NCBI GenBank assembly: GCA_020429485.1 | Contig: JAGQLK010000016.1 | Coordinates: 1-12,785, forward strand | Direction: 5' to 3' | Length of the DNA: 12,785 nt | From: Candidatus Dojkabacteria bacterium | GTDB taxonomy: Bacteria > Patescibacteriota > Dojkabacteria > B142 > OLB20 | Shown here: positions 1 through 6,174 of the stretch, one piece after another | Layout of the letters: every line of letters begins with the position of its first letter | How positions within the stretch are numbered: position 1 is the stretch's first letter | The notes under the pieces: generated by a model | Seen by the model: only the letters and a program-made list of their open reading frames with translations | Databases searched by the model: none | What the model was told of the DNA's origin: nothing | Program-made: the position numbers and the translations under genes

Positions 1-821
1 TACACAACCCACCCGCTCTAAAAAGAATTTCGGAGTTCAGAGCACTTTTACCTGATACCGAAATATTTGGAGTGTTTGATACAGCTTTCCATACTACTAT
101 GCCTGATAAAGCCTATATATATGCTATACCCTATGAATTTTACGAAAAATATGGAGTAAGAAGATTTGGCTTTCATGGGACATCACATAAATATGTTTCT
201 GAAATTTTTCATGAACTAGAACCAAATGCAAGAAAAGTAATTAGTTGCCATCTAGGTGGGGGGGCAAGTATCACTGCTATCAGAAACGGAAAAAGTATTG
301 ATACCTCAATGGGATTTACACCTTTAGAAGGGCTCATTATGGCAACACGCCCAGGAGATATAGATGATGGCGCTATTCATTACTTAATGGATAAAATGCA
401 TATGAGTGTTAAAGATATGCAAAAAATAGAAAATACCTACAGTGGCCTCCTTGGAATTTCAGGTGAGACATCTGATATGAGAACCCTACTTGAACTTGAA
501 GAAAAAGGACACAAGAGAGCTACATTAGCAATCAACATGTATATTTACAGAATCCAAAAATATATTGGTTCTTATGCTGCTGCACTCGGTGGTATCGATG
601 GATTAATATTTACCGCAGGGATAGGACAGGGTTCTGATGTAATAAGAGCTCGAATTGTAGAGAGCCTTGAATACTTAGGCTTAAAAGTAAATTCAGACAT
701 CAACAATGATAAGATTAATGTATCTGAGAACCTTAAAATCAGTACAGATGATTCTCATGCAATTTGGGTCATACCCACAAACGAAGAGTTACAGATCGCC
801 GAGGAGATACGTTCCTTATAA
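1..821 (+). CDS. ackA: Acetate kinase, C-terminal two thirds (5' end outside window)
   Basis: Acetate kinase interconverts acetate + ATP and acetyl phosphate + ADP in the cytoplasm, usually for ATP gain from acetyl phosphate. The reading frame is open from base 3 and begins with HNPP, followed by FDTAFHTTMP, both typical of the family. Further family motifs are RFGFHGTSH (containing the active-site His), HLGGGASI, TPLEGLIMATRPGDIDDG, GISGETSDMR, FTAGIGQGS and the C-terminal TNEELQIAEE. About 272 residues are present against a usual length near 400, so roughly 125 N-terminal residues lie upstream. GTG at base 72 is an internal valine codon, not the start. The frame ends at TAA 819-821. No phosphotransacetylase gene is visible beside it, so the pathway partner cannot be judged here. 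Identity is close to certain. Confidence 0.97.
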   Translation, partial: HNPPALKRISEFRALLPDTEIFGVFDTAFHTTMPDKAYIYAIPYEFYEKYGVRRFGFHGTSHKYVSEIFHELEPNARKVISCHLGGGASITAIRNGKSIDTSMGFTPLEGLIMATRPGDIDDGAIHYLMDKMHMSVKDMQKIENTYSGLLGISGETSDMRTLLELEEKGHKRATLAINMYIYRIQKYIGSYAAALGGIDGLIFTAGIGQGSDVIRARIVESLEYLGLKVNSDINNDKINVSENLKISTDDSHAIWVIPTNEELQIAEEIRSL

Positions 822-832
822 GCAATTCTTTC

Positions 833-841
833 TGGTATACT
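833..841 (+). promoter_or_regulatory. Extended -10 promoter for the 871 gene
   Basis: TGgTATACT fits an extended -10 element, with hexamer TATACT at 836-841. A transcript would start near 848 and leave a leader of about 23 bases with no Shine-Dalgarno. No good -35 is visible, as is common for extended -10 promoters. It suggests the 871 gene is transcribed separately from ackA. Confidence 0.5.
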
Positions 842-870
842 ACAGTAATAATAGATCTTAAATTATCATC

Positions 871-1533
871 ATGATTCCAGGTAGCGTACAAGGTAACTTT
901 CAAGATAACCCAGATGTTGTAAATGTTCCACTACCAGATGCCAGAAGAGGCACAGACATCAAACCTAATCAACAGCTAGTATTTCCCACCCCAGCAGCTA
1001 ATACTCCACCTCATCTATACGAAGTGGGAAGAATGAATCCATTAATGGATGCCTACCCACACTTATCACGTGGTGAAGGAGATGAAGGTAGTGCAATTCC
1101 TATGAGGACGGCTGTTATTAAAGTAAATCCTGATCAGACAATCTCTATGAGACAGCCAGATTATGATCAAAAAATAGATGATGTAGCACCTTCTACTGCT
1201 ACAGCGATTTATTCTCCCGATGGTAAGGTTACAGTATTACTTCAAGAGATTCCTGGTGACACTTTAAGTATGTCTTCACTCAACACCCAAGCTGAACAAG
1301 CTACACAAGGTCGTGTTACTTTCCGAAAAGGTGAGCAAGTACTCAATGATGGAGATATTATCGTTACAGGCCAATGGCACAAACGCCCAACAGATATCAC
1401 ACAAATTCAACAAACATTCCCACCTAGGAATCAAGTGCGTGCAGCTTTGACACAACCAGATCAACAATCAATGCTTGAGGGTAAAATTGTGCTTCAGAAA
1501 GCACCTGGCACAGTACTTAATGTACGTAATTAG
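871..1533 (+). CDS. Hypothetical Pro/Gln-rich protein, family not recognised
   Basis: This is a 220-residue protein that I do not recognise. It has no signal peptide or membrane segment and no cysteine, and has a single Trp at residue 159. The first 75 residues are rich in Pro, Asn, Asp and Gln and look poorly ordered. A more structured beta-rich part follows: MRTAVIKV near 78-85, GKVTVLLQEIPGD near 118-130 and GDIIVTGQW near 151-159. The tail (about 163-200) is again Gln/Pro/Thr-rich and ends with GKIVLQKAPGTVLNV. Arginine outnumbers lysine, opposite to most neighbours, and the DNA looks more GC-rich than the flanking genes. It starts at ATG 871, 49 bases after ackA, with its own apparent promoter, and ends four bases from the convergent rsmE stop. 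The clean frame argues for a real gene. It could be a lineage-specific structural or secreted-complex protein, but nothing shows that. Confidence 0.75.
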   Translation: MIPGSVQGNFQDNPDVVNVPLPDARRGTDIKPNQQLVFPTPAANTPPHLYEVGRMNPLMDAYPHLSRGEGDEGSAIPMRTAVIKVNPDQTISMRQPDYDQKIDDVAPSTATAIYSPDGKVTVLLQEIPGDTLSMSSLNTQAEQATQGRVTFRKGEQVLNDGDIIVTGQWHKRPTDITQIQQTFPPRNQVRAALTQPDQQSMLEGKIVLQKAPGTVLNVRN

Positions 1534-1537
1534 TGTC

Positions 1538-2257
1538 TTAAGATAATAGAATTGAGCTAACGGCAACGCCAGCGGTTTCTGTTCTTAGAATTGGTAGCTT
1601 CAGATTAACTGCAATAAAGCCATTATCTATTGCAAGATTTACTTCTCTTTCTGAGAATCCTCCCTCAGGACCAATCACAACTAGTATTGAAGTTTCAATA
1701 TTGAGCTTATCTTTAATCGCTTTTATATCCTCAGTGTTAGTAGTTTCTCTAGAATGCAGAATCAATTTCATATCTGCCTCTATTTGAAAAATCTCAGACA
1801 GTTCAACTGGAGCATATAAAGAAGGAATATGAGCTCTTTCACTTTGTCTAGAAGCGTCAGTAATTAGACGGCCCAAACGTTCTAGCTTTTTATCTCTAAA
1901 ATCTGCCAACTTGACTACAGAATACTCACTAGAAAAAAGTCTAAATTCATGAACTCCAATCTCTGTGTTCATCCTAACAATGTCATCTAGTTTATTACCT
2001 TTCGGTAAAGCCTGTGCTAGCATCAACTTAGGCCAATCCTCTACTATTTCTCTTTCCTCACTAATCTTCCCTGTAACAAGAGTTTTTGTAATTTTATTAA
2101 TCTCTGCTACATATTCAAAACCTGAACCGTCAAAAAGAGCTATCTGATCGCCAGAATTTAGCCTCAGGATGCTCCTCATATATTTGATAACCTTAGTATC
2201 TAAGATCTGAAAGTATTCTCCTGATATATTCTCAGGATCAATAAAAAAACGATGCAT
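1538..2257 (-). CDS. rsmE: 16S rRNA (uracil1498-N3)-methyltransferase RsmE
   Basis: RsmE uses S-adenosylmethionine to methylate N3 of U1498 of 16S rRNA in the assembled small subunit. The 239-residue length is normal. Residues 1-70 form the N-terminal PUA-like domain (MHRFFI at the start, then a SILRLNSGDQIALFDGSG-type stretch). The SPOUT-class methyltransferase domain follows, with ALPKGNKLDDIV (83-94), TEIGV, ASRQSERAHIPSL, the knot motif IGPEGGFSERE (195-205) and ILRTETA (223-229). The usual LGxxILR segment reads LKLPILR, a minor variation. The start is ATG at 2257-2255, overlapping by one base the TAA of the upstream membrane-protein gene (TAATG), so the two are translationally coupled in one operon. 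The gene ends convergently, four bases from the 871 gene, with no terminator hairpin visible. Confidence 0.96.
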   Translation of the reverse strand: MHRFFIDPENISGEYFQILDTKVIKYMRSILRLNSGDQIALFDGSGFEYVAEINKITKTLVTGKISEEREIVEDWPKLMLAQALPKGNKLDDIVRMNTEIGVHEFRLFSSEYSVVKLADFRDKKLERLGRLITDASRQSERAHIPSLYAPVELSEIFQIEADMKLILHSRETTNTEDIKAIKDKLNIETSILVVIGPEGGFSEREVNLAIDNGFIAVNLKLPILRTETAGVAVSSILLS

Positions 2258-3087
2258 TATTGCTTAATCATCTGCCCCACCATATGTGCTTGGGCATGCA
2301 TTATTAGTGCCCCACCAACAATGAACACAAGTGGATATAAAACAATTCCAATACATAGTAGTACGAGTACTAATGAAAGCATTGCTGCGAATCCCATCAC
2401 CATAGACATCCCCATAGTAATAGCAAGGAATAGAATTATATTGATGTAGTTATCTTTGATGAATGACCAAAGTACTTCTGGAGAAATTGATTTCTTGAAA
2501 TTATGCTCAAGTGAGTATGTAGCCCAAATAGCTGGGAATATTGCGAATTGAACTATCATTTGCAAAATCCATCCAATAAAGAAAAGCACATAGAATAGCA
2601 ACATTCCAACAAGGAAAATTCCACTTGGCTCTTCATTCTGACCACCCCCATCAGTAAGAATAAGAGGGATGAACATCATTGCATATGCTGCAAAGTAAAG
2701 AATTACAGATGGAAGCATATAGATAAAACTAGCGATTGATAATTTTGCACCTTCTTTTACTCTCTCTTGATATTTGTCTAAGATCACTATATCTTCAACT
2801 TTTTTACCTGCTGCAACTGCTTCTGTTACTTCAATCTTATATCCTTGGAAATAGAAATTGATTGCAATCATTCCGAGCCATACTAGTATGAAAGATCCAC
2901 AAAAAAGTAATGCTCCTAATATTGGAATAATAGAAGCTACAAAGCCTAAAACATAAACAATAATTAATACTACGTATGCTGCAAGGTAAACACCTGCAAA
3001 TTTCAATGCTCTATCTTTCCAATCAGGAAGTTCAAAAAAGAACCTAACTGCTTTCTCTACATCTATAGAATTTTGTTTTTTTGCCAT
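2257..3087 (-). CDS. Polytopic membrane protein, DUF4013-like
   Basis: This is a 276-residue integral membrane protein. A short cytoplasmic N-terminus (MAKKQNSIDVEKAVRFFFEL) precedes PDW at 21-23 and about six hydrophobic segments, near 29-50, 52-78, 117-141, 156-180, 216-233 and 236-262. The arrangement of an N-terminal PDW followed by helices, then a GY near residue 82, an amphipathic loop and a second helical bundle resembles the DUF4013 family as I know it. That family has no established function. The gene is first in an operon with rsmE (TAATG overlap). It diverges from the znuC-like gene across 104 bases that carry a palindrome. No Shine-Dalgarno precedes ATG 3087. Membrane location is sure, and family assignment is from pattern memory only. 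Confidence 0.8.
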   Translation of the reverse strand: MAKKQNSIDVEKAVRFFFELPDWKDRALKFAGVYLAAYVVLIIVYVLGFVASIIPILGALLFCGSFILVWLGMIAINFYFQGYKIEVTEAVAAGKKVEDIVILDKYQERVKEGAKLSIASFIYMLPSVILYFAAYAMMFIPLILTDGGGQNEEPSGIFLVGMLLFYVLFFIGWILQMIVQFAIFPAIWATYSLEHNFKKSISPEVLWSFIKDNYINIILFLAITMGMSMVMGFAAMLSLVLVLLCIGIVLYPLVFIVGGALIMHAQAHMVGQMIKQ

Positions 3088-3093
3088 AATTTT

Positions 3094-3099
3094 ATTAAA
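3094..3099 (-). promoter_or_regulatory. Possible -10 box giving a leaderless transcript of the 3087 gene
   Basis: TTTAAT on the minus strand (3099 to 3094) matches TATAAT at five of six positions. It ends exactly seven bases before the A of ATG 3087, the spacing that puts +1 on the start codon. The corresponding -35 region falls on the palindrome at 3115-3128. The region is very AT-rich, so a chance match is possible. Confidence 0.35.
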
Positions 3100-3114
3100 T
3101 TAAGTTGAATTTAC

Positions 3115-3128
3115 TGTTATATATAACA
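3115..3128 (+). promoter_or_regulatory. 14-bp perfect palindrome in divergent promoter region, candidate operator
   Basis: TGTTATATATAACA is a perfect inverted repeat of two 7-bp arms. It lies between the divergent DUF4013-rsmE unit and the znuC-znuB unit. It covers the -35 region of the leftward promoter and lies about 28 bases upstream of the rightward -35. Arms of the form TGTTATA are reminiscent of Zur/Fur-type metal-repressor half-sites, which would suit a metal transporter, but the centre here is even rather than the usual odd spacing. Function is inference; the palindrome itself is directly visible. Confidence 0.4.
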
Positions 3129-3156
3129 TTTAGACTATTTTTAAGCAATAAAAAGT

Positions 3157-3185
3157 TTGTTGTCACTTATATATCAGGATATAAT
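3157..3185 (+). promoter_or_regulatory. Promoter of the znuCB-like operon, predicted leaderless start
   Basis: A -35-like TTGTTG (3157-3162) and a consensus -10 TATAAT (3180-3185) are separated by 17 bases. Counting seven bases on from the last T gives +1 at 3192, exactly the A of the ATG. This supports both a leaderless transcript and the choice of 3192, rather than the upstream TTG 3105, as the start codon. Confidence 0.65.
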
Positions 3186-3191
3186 TTTTAC

Positions 3192-3872
3192 ATGAGCAAT
3201 ATCGCAATAAAAGCAGACAATTTAACGGTAAAGATTTCTGAAACAGAAGTAATAAAGAATGCTAGTTTTGAGATCAACAAGGGGGAGGTAGTTTATCTGG
3301 TTGGGGGCAATGGATCTGGCAAAACCACTTTGGTCAAAACTATCCTTGGGCTGATTCAACAAGATAGTGGTAATATTGAGATTTTCTCCAAGCCGAGAAC
3401 ACAGAAATTAGTCTCTCAAAGCTTTGGATATGTTCCTCAATATAATCAAATAGACAAAGACTTCCCTATCACAGTTAAAGAGATGATAGGTCTTGAGTGT
3501 AGTGTTTCAAATAATCAATGCATCTTAAATGAAGAAGAACATCTGAAATTATTTAAAGCTGAAAAGCTTTTACATAGAAAAATCAAAGAGTTATCTGGTG
3601 GCGAATTTCAAAAAATATTAATCGCAAGAGCAATGATAACGAACCCAGAAATATTAATACTTGATGAGCCAAATAATAATTTGGATCGTGATGCTCAGAA
3701 GGACTTGCGCGGAATTATGCAGAATTTAGCTGATGAAGATAAGACAATCATTCTAATCACACATGATCATAATTTGATAGAAGACGAAGATGAAAAAGTA
3801 CTCTTTCTACAACATGGGAAATTACACACGGATAGCGCAGAACATATTATTAATGAAAGAATACATTTTTAA
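3192..3872 (+). CDS. znuC: Metal ABC transporter ATP-binding protein (ZnuC/MntB type)
   Basis: This is the cytoplasmic ATPase subunit of an ABC-3-type importer for zinc, manganese or a similar divalent metal. All ABC motifs are present (226-residue numbering): Walker A GGNGSGKTT (38-46), Q-loop VPQYNQ (81-86), signature LSGGEFQ (134-140), Walker B ILILDEP (154-160), D-loop NNLD (162-165) and H-loop His191 (ITHDH). The DKDFPITV stretch after the Q-loop is typical of the ZnuC/AdcC group. I place the start at ATG 3192. A TTG 29 codons upstream is also in frame, but it lies upstream of the consensus -10, and the protein from 3192 already begins where this family normally does. The stop is followed with zero spacing by the permease ATG. 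The metal cannot be read from this sequence, so the symbol describes the class. Confidence 0.92.
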   Translation: MSNIAIKADNLTVKISETEVIKNASFEINKGEVVYLVGGNGSGKTTLVKTILGLIQQDSGNIEIFSKPRTQKLVSQSFGYVPQYNQIDKDFPITVKEMIGLECSVSNNQCILNEEEHLKLFKAEKLLHRKIKELSGGEFQKILIARAMITNPEILILDEPNNNLDRDAQKDLRGIMQNLADEDKTIILITHDHNLIEDEDEKVLFLQHGKLHTDSAEHIINERIHF

Positions 3873-4691
3873 ATGGAAATACTGGATGTAATACAACAAC
3901 CGTTCATGATTAGAGCCATTTATGGAGGCTTAATTATTGCAATACTTTGCGCGATACTTGGTGTATTCATAACACTAAAGCGTGAATCATTTTTAGCCGA
4001 CGCAGTCGCCCATGCATCACTATCTGGAGTAGCTGTAGCTTTTGTTTTGTCGTACCAACCAATTATCTTTGCGCTAGCTGTTGGAATATTTATGGCAATT
4101 AGTATTACCTATTTGAAAAAAAATACACATATTGCACCAGATTCACTAATTGGAATGTTTTATGCCATTTTATTTGCTATCGGAATAGTAGTTATCAACC
4201 TTTCTACTGAATACCAACCCGAATTATCGACATATTTATTTGGATCAATATTATCAATAACCTGGACAGACATTATTTACGCAGTTATCGCCTTAGTTGT
4301 AACTTTATCTATACTTATTGGTTATTACAATAAGCTTGTTTATGCGACATTCGATCCAGAAGCTGCTTACATCAGAGGCGTAGACATCAATAAGTTTGAA
4401 TATATTATTAATATCCTCACAAGTATCGCTATTATTATTTCAATAAAAGTGGTTGGCATTATCTTAGTAACTGCCCTACTCATCATCCCAGCATCGAGTG
4501 CCAAGCTTATTGCTGGCAAGTTCAAACACATGTTACCTATTGCTTTAATACAGAGTATTATTTCTGTATTGGTCGGAATTTTATTTTCGTACTATTTTGA
4601 AACACCAACAGGTGCAACTATAGTTATAGTTTCAGGTAGTATTTTTATACTTATACTTTTAGGGAATCAGATTAAGAAACTATCCACTTAA
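3873..4691 (+). CDS. znuB: Metal ABC transporter permease (ZnuB/MntC type, ABC-3 family)
   Basis: This is the membrane permease partner of the preceding ATPase. It is 272 residues long, normal for the family, with eight or so hydrophobic segments. Family motifs are FMIRAIYGGLIIAILCAILG at the N-terminus, FLADAVAHASLSGVAVA (40-56), SLIGMFYAILFAIGIVV (91-107), FDPEAAYIRGV (160-170), ALLIIPASSAKLIAG (201-215) and TPTGATIV (244-251). ATG 3873 directly abuts the TAA of the ATPase gene, so both are one transcription and translation unit. No gene for a periplasmic or lipoprotein metal-binding protein (ZnuA) follows: the next gene is convergent. The stop TAA (4689-4691) lies in a TTAA that is also the stop of the opposite-strand HIT-like gene. 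Specificity (Zn, Mn or Fe) is not resolvable. Confidence 0.93.
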   Translation: MEILDVIQQPFMIRAIYGGLIIAILCAILGVFITLKRESFLADAVAHASLSGVAVAFVLSYQPIIFALAVGIFMAISITYLKKNTHIAPDSLIGMFYAILFAIGIVVINLSTEYQPELSTYLFGSILSITWTDIIYAVIALVVTLSILIGYYNKLVYATFDPEAAYIRGVDINKFEYIINILTSIAIIISIKVVGIILVTALLIIPASSAKLIAGKFKHMLPIALIQSIISVLVGILFSYYFETPTGATIVIVSGSIFILILLGNQIKKLST

Positions 4692-5038
4692 TCATCCGCA
4701 TAGATGTGCAGCTTGAGTAGACCTTGATTGTTGTTCACATCCATTTGGCAAAATTGGCTTTTGCTTTTGTATTTTTCAATAACTTTCTCAGCTGACTTCA
4801 GCATATCGTACAGATATTCAATCTCATCTTTATCTAAACTCTTTATATCCTTCACTCTTTTCTTTGGAAAAACTAACATATGCTTTTTATGCGTAGGAGC
4901 TGGATGTCTAACTACAAGAGATTTATCAGTTTCCAATATTTTATCAATTGGAAGAATTGAACCAAATTGTGGAATCAGATACTTAACAAGATTCTTACCA
5001 ATATCTGACGAGATTAATCTACTTGTAAATTTATTCAT
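4688..5038 (-). CDS. HIT-family-like protein with degenerate histidine triad
   Basis: HIT proteins are small nucleotidyl hydrolases or transferases acting on nucleotide conjugates. This 116-residue protein shows the HIT pattern TDKSLVVRHPAPTHKKHMLV followed by FPKKRV (together 37-62, like the family's P-x-x-x-x-H-hhhh-P-K), then a helical stretch DKDEIEYLYDMLKSAEKVI (69-87) and a C-terminal GLLKLHIY (106-113). The canonical H-x-H-x-H reads K109-L-H111-I-Y113. The central His, the nucleophile in active HIT enzymes, is kept but both flanking His are lost. Only three residues follow Tyr113, so the protein is also short at the C-terminus. It overlaps the permease gene tail to tail by 4 bp and starts at ATG 5038 from a TATAAT promoter. 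It may be an altered enzyme or a binding protein. Confidence 0.72.
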   Translation of the reverse strand: MNKFTSRLISSDIGKNLVKYLIPQFGSILPIDKILETDKSLVVRHPAPTHKKHMLVFPKKRVKDIKSLDKDEIEYLYDMLKSAEKVIEKYKSKSQFCQMDVNNNQGLLKLHIYADD

Positions 5039-5039
5039 T

Positions 5040-5139
5040 TTTATGCTCGCTCCAATATTATATTACTCTAGCTGAGTATAGTTATCAATTTATGCTCTCA
5101 ACTAAATAGGAAAAACTTGCCCCCGAGTATAAATATCCA
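5040..5139 (+). repeat. Possible degenerate tandem duplication in a divergent promoter region
   Basis: TTTATGCTC occurs at 5040-5048 and 5089-5097. GAGTATA followed by ATC three bases on occurs at 5074-5083 (GAGTATAgtt then ATC) and again from 5125 (GAGTATAaat then ATC). The order and spacing (49 and 51 bases) suggest two copies of a unit of about 50 bases whose middles have diverged. The copies carry the opposing promoters. Chance similarity in AT-rich DNA is not excluded. Confidence 0.25.
5057..5062 (-). promoter_or_regulatory. -10 box (TATAAT) for the HIT-like gene
   Basis: A consensus TATAAT reads on the minus strand from 5062 to 5057. +1 would fall near 5050, leaving about 12 bases before ATG 5038. 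A GGAG at 5053-5050 looks like a Shine-Dalgarno but would be largely upstream of the predicted transcript start. A TTGATA at 5088-5083 is 20 bases upstream of the -10, a long spacing. Confidence 0.5.
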
Positions 5140-5145
5140 TAGAAT
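5117..5145 (+). promoter_or_regulatory. -35/-10 promoter for the 5168 gene
   Basis: TTGCCC (5117-5122) and TAGAAT (5140-5145) are separated by exactly 17 bases. +1 near 5152 leaves a leader of about 16 bases (ending ACAATAATAAAAA) with no Shine-Dalgarno. It is divergent from the HIT-like promoter in the same 129-base intergenic region. Confidence 0.55.
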
Positions 5146-5167
5146 ATTTTTAGAACAATAATAAAAA

Positions 5168-6091
5168 ATGAATGATAACCAGATGCCTTCACCTCAAATG
5201 CAGGCACCTCAGCAACAACCAGTACCTAGTACACCACCAGAGCAACCAAAGGTTGAATCGAAGGCTGGCTCACTAATAGATGAGATCAGAAAAGAATCGG
5301 CAATTAGTAGATTATCTAGGGCTGGAATATCATTCATTAGTTTTGGTATTCTCGCAAGTGCTGCATTTGCAGTCTTTTACCCCGGTTCTCAAACGGATAT
5401 ATTTGTACCAGAATTACCTCAAACTGGTGGTAGCGACTCTATTGGAGAAACACTCGAAGCAAACAATCTGCAAGTAGATTATCCAAGTGATGAGTGGATA
5501 TTAGTAGATAAAAAGCCAAATTACCTAAGTTTTGCCAATATTCCTAACGAAACTACAGATTTTGGACAAATACCTTTTGTAGAGTTATCAACAGTTACTT
5601 ATGATCCTGATGGCTTAGATGCAGACAGAATAGTAGATGTACTGCAAGCAGAGAGACTACAATTATTACTTCAATTCGGTGGATATCAAGGTGATTTCGC
5701 TACTTACGACTTACCTGAAGGTACTCATTATGAATATGATGTAATTAAATACCAAGATCCATTTAATTCCTATACCCTATTCACAGCCCAAACAGACATT
5801 GACAACATACTTGTAGATATTTTAGTTACAGAACCAGAAAAAGCAGAATTCAACACAGAAGCAATTGATCGTTTCATTAGCGAGGTTGAAATAAGTGAGC
5901 AATTCTCATTGCCAGAAACTGGATCCAGCAATTTACCAGATTTACCTGAGAATAGAAATCGTAATGTTTTATTATCTGTACTACTAATTAATCTTAGTGT
6001 AGGTATTGCACTTGTTCTAATTTCATTCGCAATTCGTGCATATAACACATACAAGAAAAGAGAACTTAGCGAATTAATACCAAGAACATAA
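5168..6091 (+). CDS. Bitopic membrane protein with two LPXTG-like motifs
   Basis: This is a 307-residue protein I cannot assign to a family. Residues 1-31 are Pro/Gln-rich and presumably cytoplasmic. A charged stretch precedes a first membrane helix (about 53-71). An external domain of about 190 residues follows, with alternating beta-strand and helix character (for example NLQVDYPSDEWILVDKKPNY). A second helix (about 267-290) and a basic tail (AYNTYKKRELSELIPRT) close the protein. LPQTG occurs at 83-87, just after helix 1, and LPETG at 248-252, before helix 2. LPETG plus hydrophobic helix plus basic tail resembles a sortase sorting signal, although about 14 polar residues separate motif and helix, more than usual. 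The gene is monocistronic by position, with its own promoter. Sortase anchoring is inference; the membrane topology is fairly secure. Confidence 0.8.
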   Translation: MNDNQMPSPQMQAPQQQPVPSTPPEQPKVESKAGSLIDEIRKESAISRLSRAGISFISFGILASAAFAVFYPGSQTDIFVPELPQTGGSDSIGETLEANNLQVDYPSDEWILVDKKPNYLSFANIPNETTDFGQIPFVELSTVTYDPDGLDADRIVDVLQAERLQLLLQFGGYQGDFATYDLPEGTHYEYDVIKYQDPFNSYTLFTAQTDIDNILVDILVTEPEKAEFNTEAIDRFISEVEISEQFSLPETGSSNLPDLPENRNRNVLLSVLLINLSVGIALVLISFAIRAYNTYKKRELSELIPRT

Positions 6092-6112
6092 TTATTCCGA
6101 GAATAGTAAACA

Positions 6113-6121
6113 TGCTATAGT
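6113..6121 (+). promoter_or_regulatory. Extended -10 promoter for the 6175-7881 gene pair
   Basis: TGcTATAGT fits an extended -10, with +1 expected near 6128 and a leader of about 47 bases before ATG 6175. An alternative, weaker box TATTTT (6165-6170) directly before the start codon would give a leaderless transcript. No Shine-Dalgarno is present in either case. Confidence 0.45.
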
Positions 6122-6174
6122 GTTTAAGAAATATGTTTTAAGCACAATTAATTTAAATTTTAACTATTTTGTAG

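Noticed and set aside
3105..3191. Longer start (TTG 3105) for the ATP-binding subunit, adding 29 residues
   Set aside because: The consensus TATAAT at 3180-3185 lies inside this stretch and points to +1 at ATG 3192, the palindrome also lies inside it, and the family normally starts at the later Met.
4728..5075. 115-residue plus-strand open frame opposite the HIT-like gene
   Set aside because: It is antisense to a gene with recognisable HIT features and a promoter; the translation is hydrophobic and low-complexity with no family resemblance.
5770..6054. Minus-strand frame of 94 residues inside the LPXTG-like protein gene
   Set aside because: It is antisense to a long frame with two membrane helices and its own promoter, and has no family features.
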